Source: Gammaproteobacteria bacterium
GTDB taxonomy: Bacteria; Pseudomonadota; Gammaproteobacteria; Steroidobacterales; Steroidobacteraceae
Assembly: GCA_021773365.1 (NCBI GenBank)
Contig: JAJFKF010000026.1
Span: 1-35,731, forward strand
Direction: 5' to 3'
Length of the DNA stretch: 35,731 bases
The notes under the pieces were generated by a model. The model did no database searches. It saw only the letters and a program-made list of their open reading frames with translations, and was not told where the DNA came from. The position numbers and the translations under genes are program-made. How positions within the stretch are numbered: the first letter of the stretch is position 1; each line of letters begins with the position of its first letter. This document shows positions 25,393-33,147 of this stretch, piece by piece.

Positions 25393-26543
25393 AACCAGAT
25401 CGACACGAACAGCTGGATCACGTTGGCATTGAAGCTGTACAGCGGCTCACTCCCCGGCGGCACGCCGGTCACGCGTGCGTCGCGGAAGTTGTCGTAGTCG
25501 AACCAGATGTAGTCGAAGTTCAGGTTGATCGTGCCCTTCTGTACCCAGCGCGGCCTCCCGCCGGGAAACTCGTAGCTCGCGCCAATGCCGGCGGTCTGGC
25601 TGCTGAAGGTGCTCAATTCCTTGTCGCGTGCCAGGAAGTTCTGGAAGTTGGTCGTGGGGAAAAGATCGCGATAGAAATCCGCCTGGGTCTGGCTGTAGTA
25701 GCGCAGGCGCGCTTCCAGTATCCACTTGCCGGCCAGCGGATGGGTATAACCCAGTTCGCCGGTGTGCGAACGGATGCCCCAGGTGTCGGTGAAGAAGCGG
25801 TAGTGGCCCTTCAGCGCGGCGCGATAGGGCAGGAAGTAGCGCGTTCCCACCGACAGTGCGTTGCTGGTGCGCGTGCCGGGATAGCGTTCCGCGGCAAGCT
25901 GCGCGCTGCCATCGGTGGCGAGAAAGCGCACCGAACGGTACGGGTTGTTGAGAAAGCCCTGGTCGGTGATGACTTCAAACGAGGCGTCGGCGATGAGGTT
26001 GCGGGTGAGGATCTGTGAAACGCCGACGCGGTACTGGCGGCGGTCGTTGCGGCGCAGGAATCCCGGATCGATGCTGCCGCCGACATTGCGTTGCACGGTG
26101 TCCCAGGCGCGGGTGAAACCCAGGCTCACGGTGGTGAGATCGCCAAACATGTCCTGGCTGATGCCGAAGTAGGCGGTGTCGGCCTGGTAGTCGTTCTCTT
26201 CGCTGCTGGTGAAACCGAAGGTGTAGGTGGCCTTGCCGCGCAGGTAGTCCATGCCGATACCGTACTGGGTGCGCTCTTCCTTGTATTCGCTGGCGCCGGC
26301 GGTCTCCACGTCGATGGAGGCGCTGGAGACCATGTCCACGTAGTAGCTGGCGGAGAAGGAGAACTTCTCCTTCAGGCTCTTGCGCACCAGCAGCGAGGGC
26401 CCGTCAATGGTGACGCCGCCGCCGTCATAGCGGTGATACAGCACGTCCGCGCGGTCCTCGGGCAGGACGCCGGCGAAGGCTGGAAGGGTGCTGGTGAGCA
26501 GGAGTGCGGCGAACGCCGGGGTTTTGCGTGAAATGACAATCAT
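25389..26543 (-). CDS. DUF3570 outer-membrane beta-barrel protein
   Basis: This encodes 384 residues with signal peptide FAALLLTSTLPAFAG. The family signature follows: LPEDRADVLYHRYDGGGVTI, DGPSLLVRKSLKEKFSFSA, YKEERTQYGIGMDYLRG, FTSSEENDYQADTAYFGISQ, DMFGDLTTVSLGFTRAWDTV. Alternating amphipathic strands run to a C-terminal Phe (QLFVSIWF), as in outer-membrane barrels. Function is unknown. ATG 26543 is chosen because AGAGG and the signal peptide support it. I recall this family as a regular neighbour of DUF4266 lipoproteins, ApbE and a thioredoxin, all present here. It is the last gene of a minus-strand run starting near 31557. Confidence 0.92.
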   Translation of the reverse strand: MIVISRKTPAFAALLLTSTLPAFAGVLPEDRADVLYHRYDGGGVTIDGPSLLVRKSLKEKFSFSASYYVDMVSSASIDVETAGASEYKEERTQYGIGMDYLRGKATYTFGFTSSEENDYQADTAYFGISQDMFGDLTTVSLGFTRAWDTVQRNVGGSIDPGFLRRNDRRQYRVGVSQILTRNLIADASFEVITDQGFLNNPYRSVRFLATDGSAQLAAERYPGTRTSNALSVGTRYFLPYRAALKGHYRFFTDTWGIRSHTGELGYTHPLAGKWILEARLRYYSQTQADFYRDLFPTTNFQNFLARDKELSTFSSQTAGIGASYEFPGGRPRWVQKGTINLNFDYIWFDYDNFRDARVTGVPPGSEPLYSFNANVIQLFVSIWF

Positions 26544-26550
26544 CAACGAC

Positions 26551-26590
26551 CTCTCACCCTGACCCTCTCTGCCGCGATGGGGGAGGGGAC
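26551..26590 (-). repeat. GC-rich intergenic repeat, copy 1
   Basis: The plus strand reads CTCTCACCCTGACCCTCTCT followed by a GGGGGAGGGGAC arm, a degenerate hairpin element. It matches copy 2 at 26833-26870. On the minus strand its end supplies the AGAGG before the DUF3570 start. Elements of the form CCCTCACCC...GGGAGAGGG are widespread between proteobacterial genes. Confidence 0.6.
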
Positions 26591-26593
26591 GAA

Positions 26594-26824
26594 TCAATTG
26601 CAGCCGCAGCCGCCGCCGGCGCTGCCGACCGCGCCGCGCGCGCCTTCACGCGCTTCGAATACATGGTGCAGGTAGGAGCTGGACACCGGGTTGCGATCGG
26701 CGGCCATGATGATGTCGGCCAGGCGCTCGCGCTCATAGGGCTTCACCCAGGGGTCGACGCTGCTGCAGGCGGAGAGCAGGAGGGTGACGGTAAGGGCCAA
26801 GGACAGTTTGATCGTTGTGGTCAT
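26594..26824 (-). CDS. DUF4266 small lipoprotein ending in GGGCGCN
   Basis: This encodes 76 residues. GAGGGGG precedes the ATG at 26824. The lipobox LLLSAC places the lipidated Cys at 20. The mature part reads SSVDPWVKPYERERLADIIM, then AADRNPVSSSYLHHVFEARE, and ends GARGAVGSAGGGCGCN, with Cys73 and Cys75 in a Gly-rich tail. The W...Y.R..LA..IM, HH..EARE and GGGCGCN elements match what I know of DUF4266. The invariant Cys-Gly-Cys tail suggests disulfide chemistry, metal binding or a modification site. It sits between the TlpA thioredoxin and DUF3570 barrel genes on the same strand, which fits the tail being a thioredoxin client. Function is unknown. Confidence 0.9.
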   Translation of the reverse strand: MTTTIKLSLALTVTLLLSACSSVDPWVKPYERERLADIIMAADRNPVSSSYLHHVFEAREGARGAVGSAGGGCGCN

Positions 26825-26832
26825 TGCAAAGC

Positions 26833-26870
26833 CCCCTCACCCTGACGCTCTTCCCCGAAACGGGGAGCGG
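26833..26870 (-). repeat. GC-rich intergenic repeat, copy 2
   Basis: The plus strand reads CCCTCACCCTGACGCTCTTC, then CCCGAAACGGGGAGCG, giving a hairpin with TTCCCCG/CGGGGA arms. It shares CTCACCCTGAC and the trailing GGGGAG arm with copy 1. Its minus-strand end supplies the GAGGGGG ribosome site of the DUF4266 gene. Confidence 0.6.
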
Positions 26871-26894
26871 CAGGAGTGGAGTTACACGCGCGTA

Positions 26895-27383
26895 TCATTC
26901 ACGGACAAGTGCGCGGATATGGTTGAGATAGGTGTTCTCGTCTCCGGGTTTGTAGCCGCGGTGAAGATAGCGCACATTGCCTTCGCGGTCGATGAGTACC
27001 GAGCTCGGCATGCGGGCTACATTGTAGAGCTTGCTGACGCGATTTTCGCGATCGAACAGCACCGGGAAACTCACCGGGTTTTTCTCCAGCAGCGCCTCGG
27101 CCTTGTCCGACTCCGGCTCCACGTTCACGCCGAGCAGGGTGAAGCCCATGGATTTGTACTTGCGGTACATCTGCTCCAGCAGGGGCATTTCTTCCTTGCA
27201 GGGCACGCACCAGCTGGCCCAGAAGTTGATCATGACCACCTGGCCGCGCAGTTCGTTGAGTGCGACCTGTTTGCCGTCCAGGGCGTCGAGACTGAAGTCC
27301 GGCGCCGGGCGTATGTCGCTGGCAAGCGACAGTGTGGTGAGTAGCGCGCTGCATAACAGGGCGGGGCGAAGCAGCTTTGACAT
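26895..27383 (-). CDS. TlpA/ResA-type periplasmic thioredoxin-like protein
   Basis: This encodes 162 residues. A short signal segment (LLRPALLCSALLTTLSLAS) is followed by an AhpC/TSA-Redoxin fold: PAPDFSLDALDGKQVALNEL, VVMINFWASWCVPCKEEMPL (Cys59/Cys62), GFTLLGVNVEPES, and a cis-Pro loop ARMPSSVLIDREG. The ASWCVPC site is typical of TlpA/CcmG/ResA reductases, which keep periplasmic thiols reduced, including CxxCH sites before heme attachment. The DUF4266 lipoprotein (CGC tail) and the cytochrome proteins of the locus are possible clients. GAGG lies before the ATG at 27383. It is 11 nt from the upstream barrel lipoprotein gene, so one operon. Confidence 0.94.
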   Translation of the reverse strand: MSKLLRPALLCSALLTTLSLASDIRPAPDFSLDALDGKQVALNELRGQVVMINFWASWCVPCKEEMPLLEQMYRKYKSMGFTLLGVNVEPESDKAEALLEKNPVSFPVLFDRENRVSKLYNVARMPSSVLIDREGNVRYLHRGYKPGDENTYLNHIRALVRE

Positions 27384-27393
27384 TGCGGGGTCC

Positions 27394-28038
27394 TCAGAAA
27401 AAGACGGTGAATCCCAGATGCCCCTCTAGGTTATTCACTGCCTTCCTTTTGCCCAGGAGGTCCGTCGCAAAACGGTGATCGCGTACGTCAAAATGGATGC
27501 CCAACCAGTCGGTGGCGAGGATTCGCAGCCCAAGCCCCAGGTTGATGGTGAAGAAATCATCGCCCGCAAAGCGGGTGCCACCCACGCCGCCGATCACGTA
27601 CAGCGTGGAGGGCATGGCGCGCCCGCGGCCAAGGAAGATCTCCCCGGGCAGGAAGTTGTAGCCGAAATTGATGTTGTAGTAGGTGTAGTCGCGATTCTGC
27701 GTCACCCTGACATTGGCCAGTTCCTCGATGCTTGACAGCCCCGCCTCGGTACGGCCGACCATGCCTTCGATGAACAGGTCCTCGGAGATGTGATAGGCCC
27801 CGCGCAGGCCATAGACGGGATTGGCGCCAAAATCCTCCAGGCTCATGATGCCGCCGAAGGCGCCCACCTCGAAGTTCTCGGTGTCGATCTTCGGCTGCAC
27901 GATGTCACGTCGCTGCACAGCCGGCTCGATGATGCGGCCGGGATCTTCGGGCGCCGGTTCGGGTTCCGGCGTACGCCAGGATGCACAGCCGCCCAGCAGG
28001 GCAGTGGTCAGAAGAAGAATGCAAATCCGCCTTGCCAT
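27394..28038 (-). CDS. Outer-membrane beta-barrel lipoprotein (OMP_myx_plus-like)
   Basis: This encodes 214 residues. Lipobox LLGGC places the lipid Cys at 18. A Pro/Glu-rich linker (TPEPEPAPEDPGR) and DIVQPKIDTENFEVGAFGG lead into an eight-strand-type barrel: YGLRGAYHISEDLFIEGMVG, YTYYNINFGYNFLPGEIFLG, TLYVIGGVGGTRFAGDDFFT, GLGLRILATDWLGIHFDVRD, and C-terminal GHLGFTVFF. The layout matches the small outer-membrane barrels found beside exported cytochrome/propeller proteins, though the name is from memory of the family. The start overlaps the upstream gene by 31 nt. The 3' end is 10 nt from the TlpA gene. Confidence 0.85.
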   Translation of the reverse strand: MARRICILLLTTALLGGCASWRTPEPEPAPEDPGRIIEPAVQRRDIVQPKIDTENFEVGAFGGIMSLEDFGANPVYGLRGAYHISEDLFIEGMVGRTEAGLSSIEELANVRVTQNRDYTYYNINFGYNFLPGEIFLGRGRAMPSTLYVIGGVGGTRFAGDDFFTINLGLGLRILATDWLGIHFDVRDHRFATDLLGKRKAVNNLEGHLGFTVFF

Positions 28039-28787
28039 TGGTCGATTTCCTCATTTTTGTTGCGACTGGTGAACACCAGGTTGCTCTTGTATTCCAGCCG
28101 CAGCATGAAGCGGCGAGTGAGATAGGCACGCACGCCCACGCCGGCGAAGCCCACCTGATCGGTGCGGTCCTCCGGCTGTACCAGCGAGCCCTTCGGCTCG
28201 ATACGTATCACGCCCGTGCCCAGGGTGAAAAACGGCGAGAGGCGCCACTCCGGCACAAAGGTGTGGGTGAGCGCCCCGGTGAGCATGTAGCTGTTGGAGA
28301 AGCGCCCGAGAATGTGCGAGGCGCCAAGTTCCACCGACAGGCTTTCATTGAAGGCGAAGGCGCCATAGGTGGATACCACCCGCGCCCCGTCCACATCACC
28401 CGCCATGACGCCCATTTCCCAGCGATGGTTGGTGAATTCCTCGCGCGTACCGTCGTGAAGCTCGGTGATCCCGCCATCAGGTTGCAGGGTAAGCAGCATC
28501 TGGCTGCGGTGTACCCAGCCCTCGCGCCGGTCCTCGGTCCGTACTTTGAACCAGTCGGTGCGCCGGCGGATGATGTCGATGGAGGTGCCGCGCTCGGCCA
28601 CATGAAACACCGGATAGCCGCGGCCGGGGCCGGTGTGCAGCTCGATATAGGGTTCGGCAATGGCTACGCGGGGATAGCGCCCCGGAGCTTCGGTGGGGGC
28701 CTGGGCCTGGGCGGGTAGGGAATGAAGTGCTGGCAGGAGCAGCATGCCAGCCAGCAGCACGCGTGCGGCGCTAGTTGAGCGGCGCAT
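28008..28787 (-). CDS. SH3-domain plus outer-membrane barrel protein
   Basis: This encodes 259 residues from ATG 28787; GTG 28814 is an alternative. The signal peptide is VLLAGMLLLPALHSLPAQA. A bacterial SH3 domain follows at about 40-95 (AEPYIELHTGPGRGYPVFHV, DIIRRRTDWFKVRTEDRREG, WVHRSQML). Then comes a small barrel closely similar in plan to the downstream protein: RWEMGVMAGDVDGARVVSTY, AFNESLSVELGASHIL, FFTLGTGVIRIEPKG, RRFMLRLEYKSNLVF, ending QGGFAFFF. The SH3 part probably binds peptidoglycan or a partner, tying the barrel to the wall. It overlaps the upstream cytochrome gene by 17 nt and the downstream barrel gene by 31 nt, so translation is probably coupled. Confidence 0.85.
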   Translation of the reverse strand: MRRSTSAARVLLAGMLLLPALHSLPAQAQAPTEAPGRYPRVAIAEPYIELHTGPGRGYPVFHVAERGTSIDIIRRRTDWFKVRTEDRREGWVHRSQMLLTLQPDGGITELHDGTREEFTNHRWEMGVMAGDVDGARVVSTYGAFAFNESLSVELGASHILGRFSNSYMLTGALTHTFVPEWRLSPFFTLGTGVIRIEPKGSLVQPEDRTDQVGFAGVGVRAYLTRRFMLRLEYKSNLVFTSRNKNEEIDQWQGGFAFFF

Positions 28788-31557
28788 CGAAGGGGTTGTT
28801 GTAGTACTGCGCACCGATATCCAGCCATTCCGCGAGCAATCGCATCTCCGCAGGTGTCAGGAATCCCCGATGGTCCACAGTTCCGCCCCCGTTGTCGAAC
28901 CGGCCGAAGAACCGCGTCGAGGCGCGAGCCCCCGCTGCCGTCATTGACGGACCGACCGGCACCGTCAGCTGGGTGGGCAGCCCTGTTACCGGATCGATGG
29001 GCCCGGGCACCAAGCGGTCCTGCAGGGCGCCCATGTTAACTGTCTGCTCGTTGTCGGGGAACAGCAGTTCGCGATAAGACTTGAAATGATCGGCCTGCTG
29101 GTCGGAGGCCCCGTCGGAGAGGTCGAGCTGGCCGGCCGGCACGCGCGCGGCATTCATCATGTCCACGGGGCTGTGGCAGCCGGTACAGCGATTGTTGATG
29201 GGGTTGCCCATGCCATCGAGATCCGACATGCCGTCGTTGTTGGTATCGATGAAGCGGTCCACGCTCCACAGCGGATGAATGTGCTGTTCGTAGTTGATGG
29301 TGATGCGACAGGCGCTGCTCCACTGGCGCTCGCAGGTGGCGATGACCGGCGCCGGCGTATTCAACGCCGTCAGGCAGTTGTGCCGCGGCGCGGTGGGGCC
29401 CGAGGGGTTGGCCGGATCGATGATCACGTCCGTGATGCCGGTGGAATAGCACATGTCGAAGCTCGGCTGGGGTGTGAGCGCCGCCGAGGGCCACAGGTCG
29501 TTGAAGATCATGTCCACGCTGGGCGCGCAATTGCCGCCGCACATCACCCGCCCGCGCACCGTGGCCATGGTGTCGCCCTGATCCACCAGCGACAGGGCGG
29601 CATGGGTATTGGGGAAGGCCACGCCCGTGGTTGGCGCGCCGGGATTGGCGGGGGCGTAGAGGTTGCGTCGGCCATGCGATTCGCCGCTGGCCGGGTTGTG
29701 GCAGCCGTTGCATTCGAGCACCTCGCCGGGGCGAACCTGCAGCCAGTTGTTGTGGCGGAAGCTGGTGCGCCGTCCATTGGCGTCGACGAAACTGATGGCA
29801 AAGGCCACATTTGCCGGGACTTTCACCCGTACCGAGCCGTCCGGCTCAACCGGCGCGTAGCCGAGGATCTCGCGCATGAAGTTGCTGGCGCCAAAGGCGG
29901 TGTTGCGAAAGTCGCGGACATCATCGTCAGGAATGGATACGGCCTTCTCGATACGCAGGAACCGCGCCGGGCGCTGCGAGGCGGTGGTGAGGGCAGGGTC
30001 GCGCACCGTGGTGATGCCGCCGGGCGCGGTGTCCGTGCCGTCCATGTCGTAGACGCTGCGGATGTGCAGAACGCCAGCGCTCTCGTTGACCAGGTTCAGA
30101 TCGAGATCCACGCCCGCCACGCCGTCGAGGATCACGGCGGGCAGCGTACGCGGCTTCATGGCCACGATCTCGGTGATCATGATGCCTTCTTCGGCCGGTA
30201 CCACCGGTTGTTGCAGGTCGTTGTTCAGGTCGTACATCCAGATGCCATACAACGGTGGTGCCGCCAGGGTGGCCGGATTGTCCAGGCGGTCGTTGGTACA
30301 GGGCACGATCTGGCCGTTCTCCACTGCGCGACACAGGCTCCAGCTGACAAACATGCGATTGCTGCCATCAAACAGCGGGAAGGCGGCGCTGAATACGCCG
30401 CCGGGCGAGGGCGCGGTGCCGCCGATACGCACATCGTTCACTACAATTTTCTCCACCGCCGGACCGGTGAGCACGCCACGGTTTGGCAGTGTGGGCTGGC
30501 TGTTCTCGACGTAGTTTTCCGTATCGATGCCGGCGATATCCGAGCCAAGATTCGTGCCGGTGAACGGACGTACCAGCGCCATGATGCGGCCGTTCTCCAG
30601 CAGCCGCGGCTGCAGGTACTGGATCTGAATCGGCGTGCCGTCGGGCGCGGTGGTGTTGTGGCTGTTGGCGCCGAACAGCAATTCCAGACCCTGACCGTCC
30701 GGACGCATGGTGTACAGATGCATGCCATTGTTGCCCGGTGCGCGATCCCAGCGGGTGAACATCACCCGGCCGTCAGCTAGTACCGTCGGGTCCAGGTCGT
30801 GGCTCTGATTGAAGGAAATCTGGTGAATATTGCTGCCGTCGGCATTCATGACATGCAGCACGAACGCCGGCTCATTGCGATTCTCATCCAGCGCGTCGAA
30901 CTGTGGTTTGCCCTCGTCGAGCAATATGGCCTTGGACTGGCGCTGGCGGGTGGAGGAGAAGACGATGCGCCCGTCCGGCAGGAAGTGCGGCGCCACGTCG
31001 TGGCCCTCCGCGGCGATGATGTCCGAGGCCACTATCCGGCGCAGCGTGTCGGTGGCCAGGGTGTATTCCCAGATATTCCAGGCCGGCTGGTCTTCTTCAT
31101 CGGCATTGGGGATGAGCGGGCCACGCATGGCGAACAGCAGGCGGCTGCCGTCGAAATCCGCATCGAGATCTTTCACGTCCCACAGATTGTCCTCGCCCTC
31201 GGCCTCACCGGTGATCTGCACGGTAATGTTGCGTTCTGTGGCGCTGGGGCTGGCACGGTCGCGCACATAGACATCGGCATCGACGTTGAAGGTGCGCAGC
31301 TCCCGCGCATCATCGTCCAGTGTCTGTGGTGGGGTGGGCAGGGTGCGCTTGATGTAGGCGATGGCGAAATCCACCGTGGCCGGATCGGGCTGCTGGCCAG
31401 TACCGAAGACGGGATTGTTGCCGCCGCTGCCGCTGCTGCAGCCGGCCAATGCCACAGCCAGAGCGAAGACAAGGATGCCGGGTGCCCGCAAAGTCGCCGT
31501 ACCCGCTCGCGGCCGCTGTCGCGCAATCTGCGCCAATTCACACTTTGCAAAAATCAT
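28771..31557 (-). CDS. Large di-heme c-type lipoprotein with beta-propeller (hydrazine-synthase-alpha-like architecture)
   Basis: This encodes 928 residues. GGAG with 6-nt spacing supports ATG 31557; ATG 31569 is also possible. A signal with lipobox (LVFALAVALAGC) makes it a lipoprotein. An N-terminal beta domain is followed by TolB/PD40-type propeller blades at about 110-420 (DADFDGSRLLFAMRG, VAPHFLPDGRIVFSSTRQ, HVMNADGSNIHQISF, PTVLADGRVMFTRWD). Two heme motifs follow: CNGCH at 616-620 and CTGCH at 791-795. A C-terminal helix (LTPAEMRLLAEWLDIGAQYY) resembles cytochrome c ends. The propeller plus two distant CxxCH sites resemble anammox hydrazine synthase alpha subunits, but no anammox genes accompany it and the substrate is unknown. 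An extracellular or outer-membrane redox role is inferred from the lipobox and the barrel genes overlapping downstream. Confidence 0.88.
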   Translation of the reverse strand: MIFAKCELAQIARQRPRAGTATLRAPGILVFALAVALAGCSSGSGGNNPVFGTGQQPDPATVDFAIAYIKRTLPTPPQTLDDDARELRTFNVDADVYVRDRASPSATERNITVQITGEAEGEDNLWDVKDLDADFDGSRLLFAMRGPLIPNADEEDQPAWNIWEYTLATDTLRRIVASDIIAAEGHDVAPHFLPDGRIVFSSTRQRQSKAILLDEGKPQFDALDENRNEPAFVLHVMNADGSNIHQISFNQSHDLDPTVLADGRVMFTRWDRAPGNNGMHLYTMRPDGQGLELLFGANSHNTTAPDGTPIQIQYLQPRLLENGRIMALVRPFTGTNLGSDIAGIDTENYVENSQPTLPNRGVLTGPAVEKIVVNDVRIGGTAPSPGGVFSAAFPLFDGSNRMFVSWSLCRAVENGQIVPCTNDRLDNPATLAAPPLYGIWMYDLNNDLQQPVVPAEEGIMITEIVAMKPRTLPAVILDGVAGVDLDLNLVNESAGVLHIRSVYDMDGTDTAPGGITTVRDPALTTASQRPARFLRIEKAVSIPDDDVRDFRNTAFGASNFMREILGYAPVEPDGSVRVKVPANVAFAISFVDANGRRTSFRHNNWLQVRPGEVLECNGCHNPASGESHGRRNLYAPANPGAPTTGVAFPNTHAALSLVDQGDTMATVRGRVMCGGNCAPSVDMIFNDLWPSAALTPQPSFDMCYSTGITDVIIDPANPSGPTAPRHNCLTALNTPAPVIATCERQWSSACRITINYEQHIHPLWSVDRFIDTNNDGMSDLDGMGNPINNRCTGCHSPVDMMNAARVPAGQLDLSDGASDQQADHFKSYRELLFPDNEQTVNMGALQDRLVPGPIDPVTGLPTQLTVPVGPSMTAAGARASTRFFGRFDNGGGTVDHRGFLTPAEMRLLAEWLDIGAQYYNNPFDAPLN

Positions 31558-31592
31558 TGCCGGCTCCATTTGCCGCCTGAGTCACCGCGATG

Positions 31593-31609
31593 TGACGTAA
31601 TGCACGTCA
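31593..31609. promoter_or_regulatory. Palindromic operator candidate TGACGT-N5-ACGTCA
   Basis: The half sites TGACGT (31593-31598) and ACGTCA (31604-31609) are perfect complements 36 nt upstream of the minus-strand cytochrome start. The shape suits a dimeric regulator, perhaps of the CRP/FNR or bZIP-like TGACG class. No regulator gene is adjacent to this locus. Confidence 0.35.
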
Positions 31610-31831
31610 TGCGCATCCGCAGTCGCCCGCGCAGGGCATTCCACCGCGCCGGTTGCATGCGGATTGTGCATCCCGACGCTGCGCGTAACATGCTGTAAAT
31701 ACAGCTGTTTCATCCTGTCCGGCTGCCCTTGTGCAGGGCCGCCGACAAACAATTGCGCGCCGGAACTTATACACGCGCCCCCCGGCTGCGGGAATGTCGC
31801 CAGCGGCAGACGTCGGTGCGCTGAGACATTC

Positions 31832-31859
31832 TTGACCTGCCGGCCGCTGCGTATATTGC
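31832..31859 (+). promoter_or_regulatory. Possible sigma-70 promoter for the plus-strand cytochrome genes
   Basis: TTGACC (31832-31837) is a good -35 match, and TATTGC (31854-31859) follows at 16 nt. The better-looking TATATT at 31852 is only 14 nt away. The leader to the ATG would be about 70 nt. Confidence 0.3.
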
Positions 31860-31935
31860 CGCTCGACCTGCACCCTTCGACGCAGTTCGCGTGAAGGCCG
31901 GTCCGGGAGTCTGAGAGATCGCAATGGGGACGAAC

Positions 31936-33123
31936 ATGAAACTGTGTTCAATCGCGCTGAGTACCGCACTGTGTGCGCTCATGGTCCTTGCCTCCGGCAA
32001 CGCGGAGGCCGGCACCCGCGAGCAGGCCAAGCGCATGTATGAGCGGTTGACTGGAACAGCGCCCACGCCCGCCCTACTCGGCGACCTCGAGGTTCGCGTG
32101 CAGAGCGATCCGCTGGCCGCCGCGTTGTACATCATGGATCCTGAACAGGCGCATTCGCGCGATTTCTACACCGTAACGCTGAAGAATCTGGTGACGCCCT
32201 GGACCAACCGCGACCAGACCGTCTTTGCCACGCTGAACGACTATACCGCGACCGTCATCGGAATGGTGCGCGACGATGAGCCCTTCAACACCGTGCTGTC
32301 GGCCGACATTCTCTATACGGGCGGCAGCGGTCTTGGCCTGCCCGCCTACTCACCGGCCGGCAACGATCACTACGAGCAGCTCGAGGCCCGCGGCATCAAC
32401 CTCGGCGATGCCAGCAATCTGGTGCGCACCACCCAGTCGGCGGTAACCGGACTGCCGACCGAGGCCACTGCCGGCGTGATTACCACGCGCGCGGCGGCAG
32501 AGGCCTTTTTCATCGCCGGCACCAACCGCGCCATGTTCCGCTTCACGCTGATGAACCACATGTGCCGCGATCTGGAGCAGGTGATGGACACCAGCCGCCC
32601 GCCCGATCGCATCCGCCAGGATGTCTCGCGTTCTCCCGGCGGTGACGCGCGCATCTTTCTGAACAACTGCATTGGCTGCCATAGCGGTATGGACCCGATG
32701 ACCCAGGCTTTCTCCTATTACGACTACGATGAGACTGCGGGACGCATCATCTACACCCCCGGGCAGGTGCGTCCCAAGTACTTCAACAATGAAACCACCT
32801 TTCCCTTCGGCTACGTGACGCCGGACGACAGCTGGGAGAACCGCTGGCGCAGTGGGCAGAATTCGCTGCTGGGCTGGGCCCAGAGTGGGGCTGGCAGCGC
32901 CGGCAGCGGCACCGGCGCCAAGTCACTGGGCCAGGAACTGGCCAACAGTGATGCCTTTGCCCGCTGCCACGTGGAAAAGGTGTTCCGCAATGTGTGTTTC
33001 CGTGTGCCGGTGGACGGCACCGACCGCGCGCGGGTCGACTCCATGGTCGCCGCCTTCAAGGCGAACGGTTACAGCCTGCGGCGGGTGTTCGCCGAGGCTG
33101 CCGTGTACTGCAGGGGTCCCTGA
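31936..33123 (+). CDS. Exported mono-heme c-type protein, unknown family
   Basis: This encodes 395 residues from ATG 31936 (GGGGA just upstream); ATG 31924 is an alternative adding four residues. Signal peptide: LCSIALSTALCALMVLASGNAEA. The mature N-terminus is helical (TREQAKRMYERLTGTAPTPA), followed by FYTVTLKNLVTPWTNRDQTV and NDYTATVIGMVRDDEPFN. A single CIGCH heme site lies at 245-249, in FLNNCIGCHSGMDPM. Two further Cys (FARCHVEKVFRNVCF) near the C-terminus could form a disulfide. The style resembles DUF1585/DUF1588-type extracytoplasmic proteins of unknown function, but I cannot assign a family. The next gene's frame opens directly after this stop, indicating one operon. Confidence 0.85.
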   Translation: MKLCSIALSTALCALMVLASGNAEAGTREQAKRMYERLTGTAPTPALLGDLEVRVQSDPLAAALYIMDPEQAHSRDFYTVTLKNLVTPWTNRDQTVFATLNDYTATVIGMVRDDEPFNTVLSADILYTGGSGLGLPAYSPAGNDHYEQLEARGINLGDASNLVRTTQSAVTGLPTEATAGVITTRAAAEAFFIAGTNRAMFRFTLMNHMCRDLEQVMDTSRPPDRIRQDVSRSPGGDARIFLNNCIGCHSGMDPMTQAFSYYDYDETAGRIIYTPGQVRPKYFNNETTFPFGYVTPDDSWENRWRSGQNSLLGWAQSGAGSAGSGTGAKSLGQELANSDAFARCHVEKVFRNVCFRVPVDGTDRARVDSMVAAFKANGYSLRRVFAEAAVYCRGP

Positions 33124-33147
33124 GTGAAGACCATGAGGGAGATGCGC

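Larger units (their letters stand above)
31558..31935. promoter_or_regulatory. Divergent control region between the two cytochrome transcription units
   Basis: This gap of about 380 bp between outward-facing genes must promote both halves of the cytochrome locus. It contains a TGACGT/ACGTCA palindrome and a possible promoter, both listed separately. I see no credible gene in it. Confidence 0.5.

Noticed and set aside
26289-26303. TAGAS in the DUF3570 protein as an ApbE flavinylation site
   Set aside because: The expected pattern is Asp-x-x-Ser-Gly-Ala-Ser/Thr. Here the residues before GAS are Thr-Ala, the Asp is one position too far, and the segment looks like an ordinary barrel turn.
29086-30780. 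Long plus-strand frame opposite the propeller cytochrome gene
   Set aside because: GC-driven antisense shadow of 28771-31557, with no ribosome site or recognisable motifs.
28771-31557. Calling the propeller cytochrome a hydrazine synthase subunit
   Set aside because: Only the domain layout is similar. No hydrazine synthase beta/gamma genes, hydrazine dehydrogenase or other anammox genes are present.
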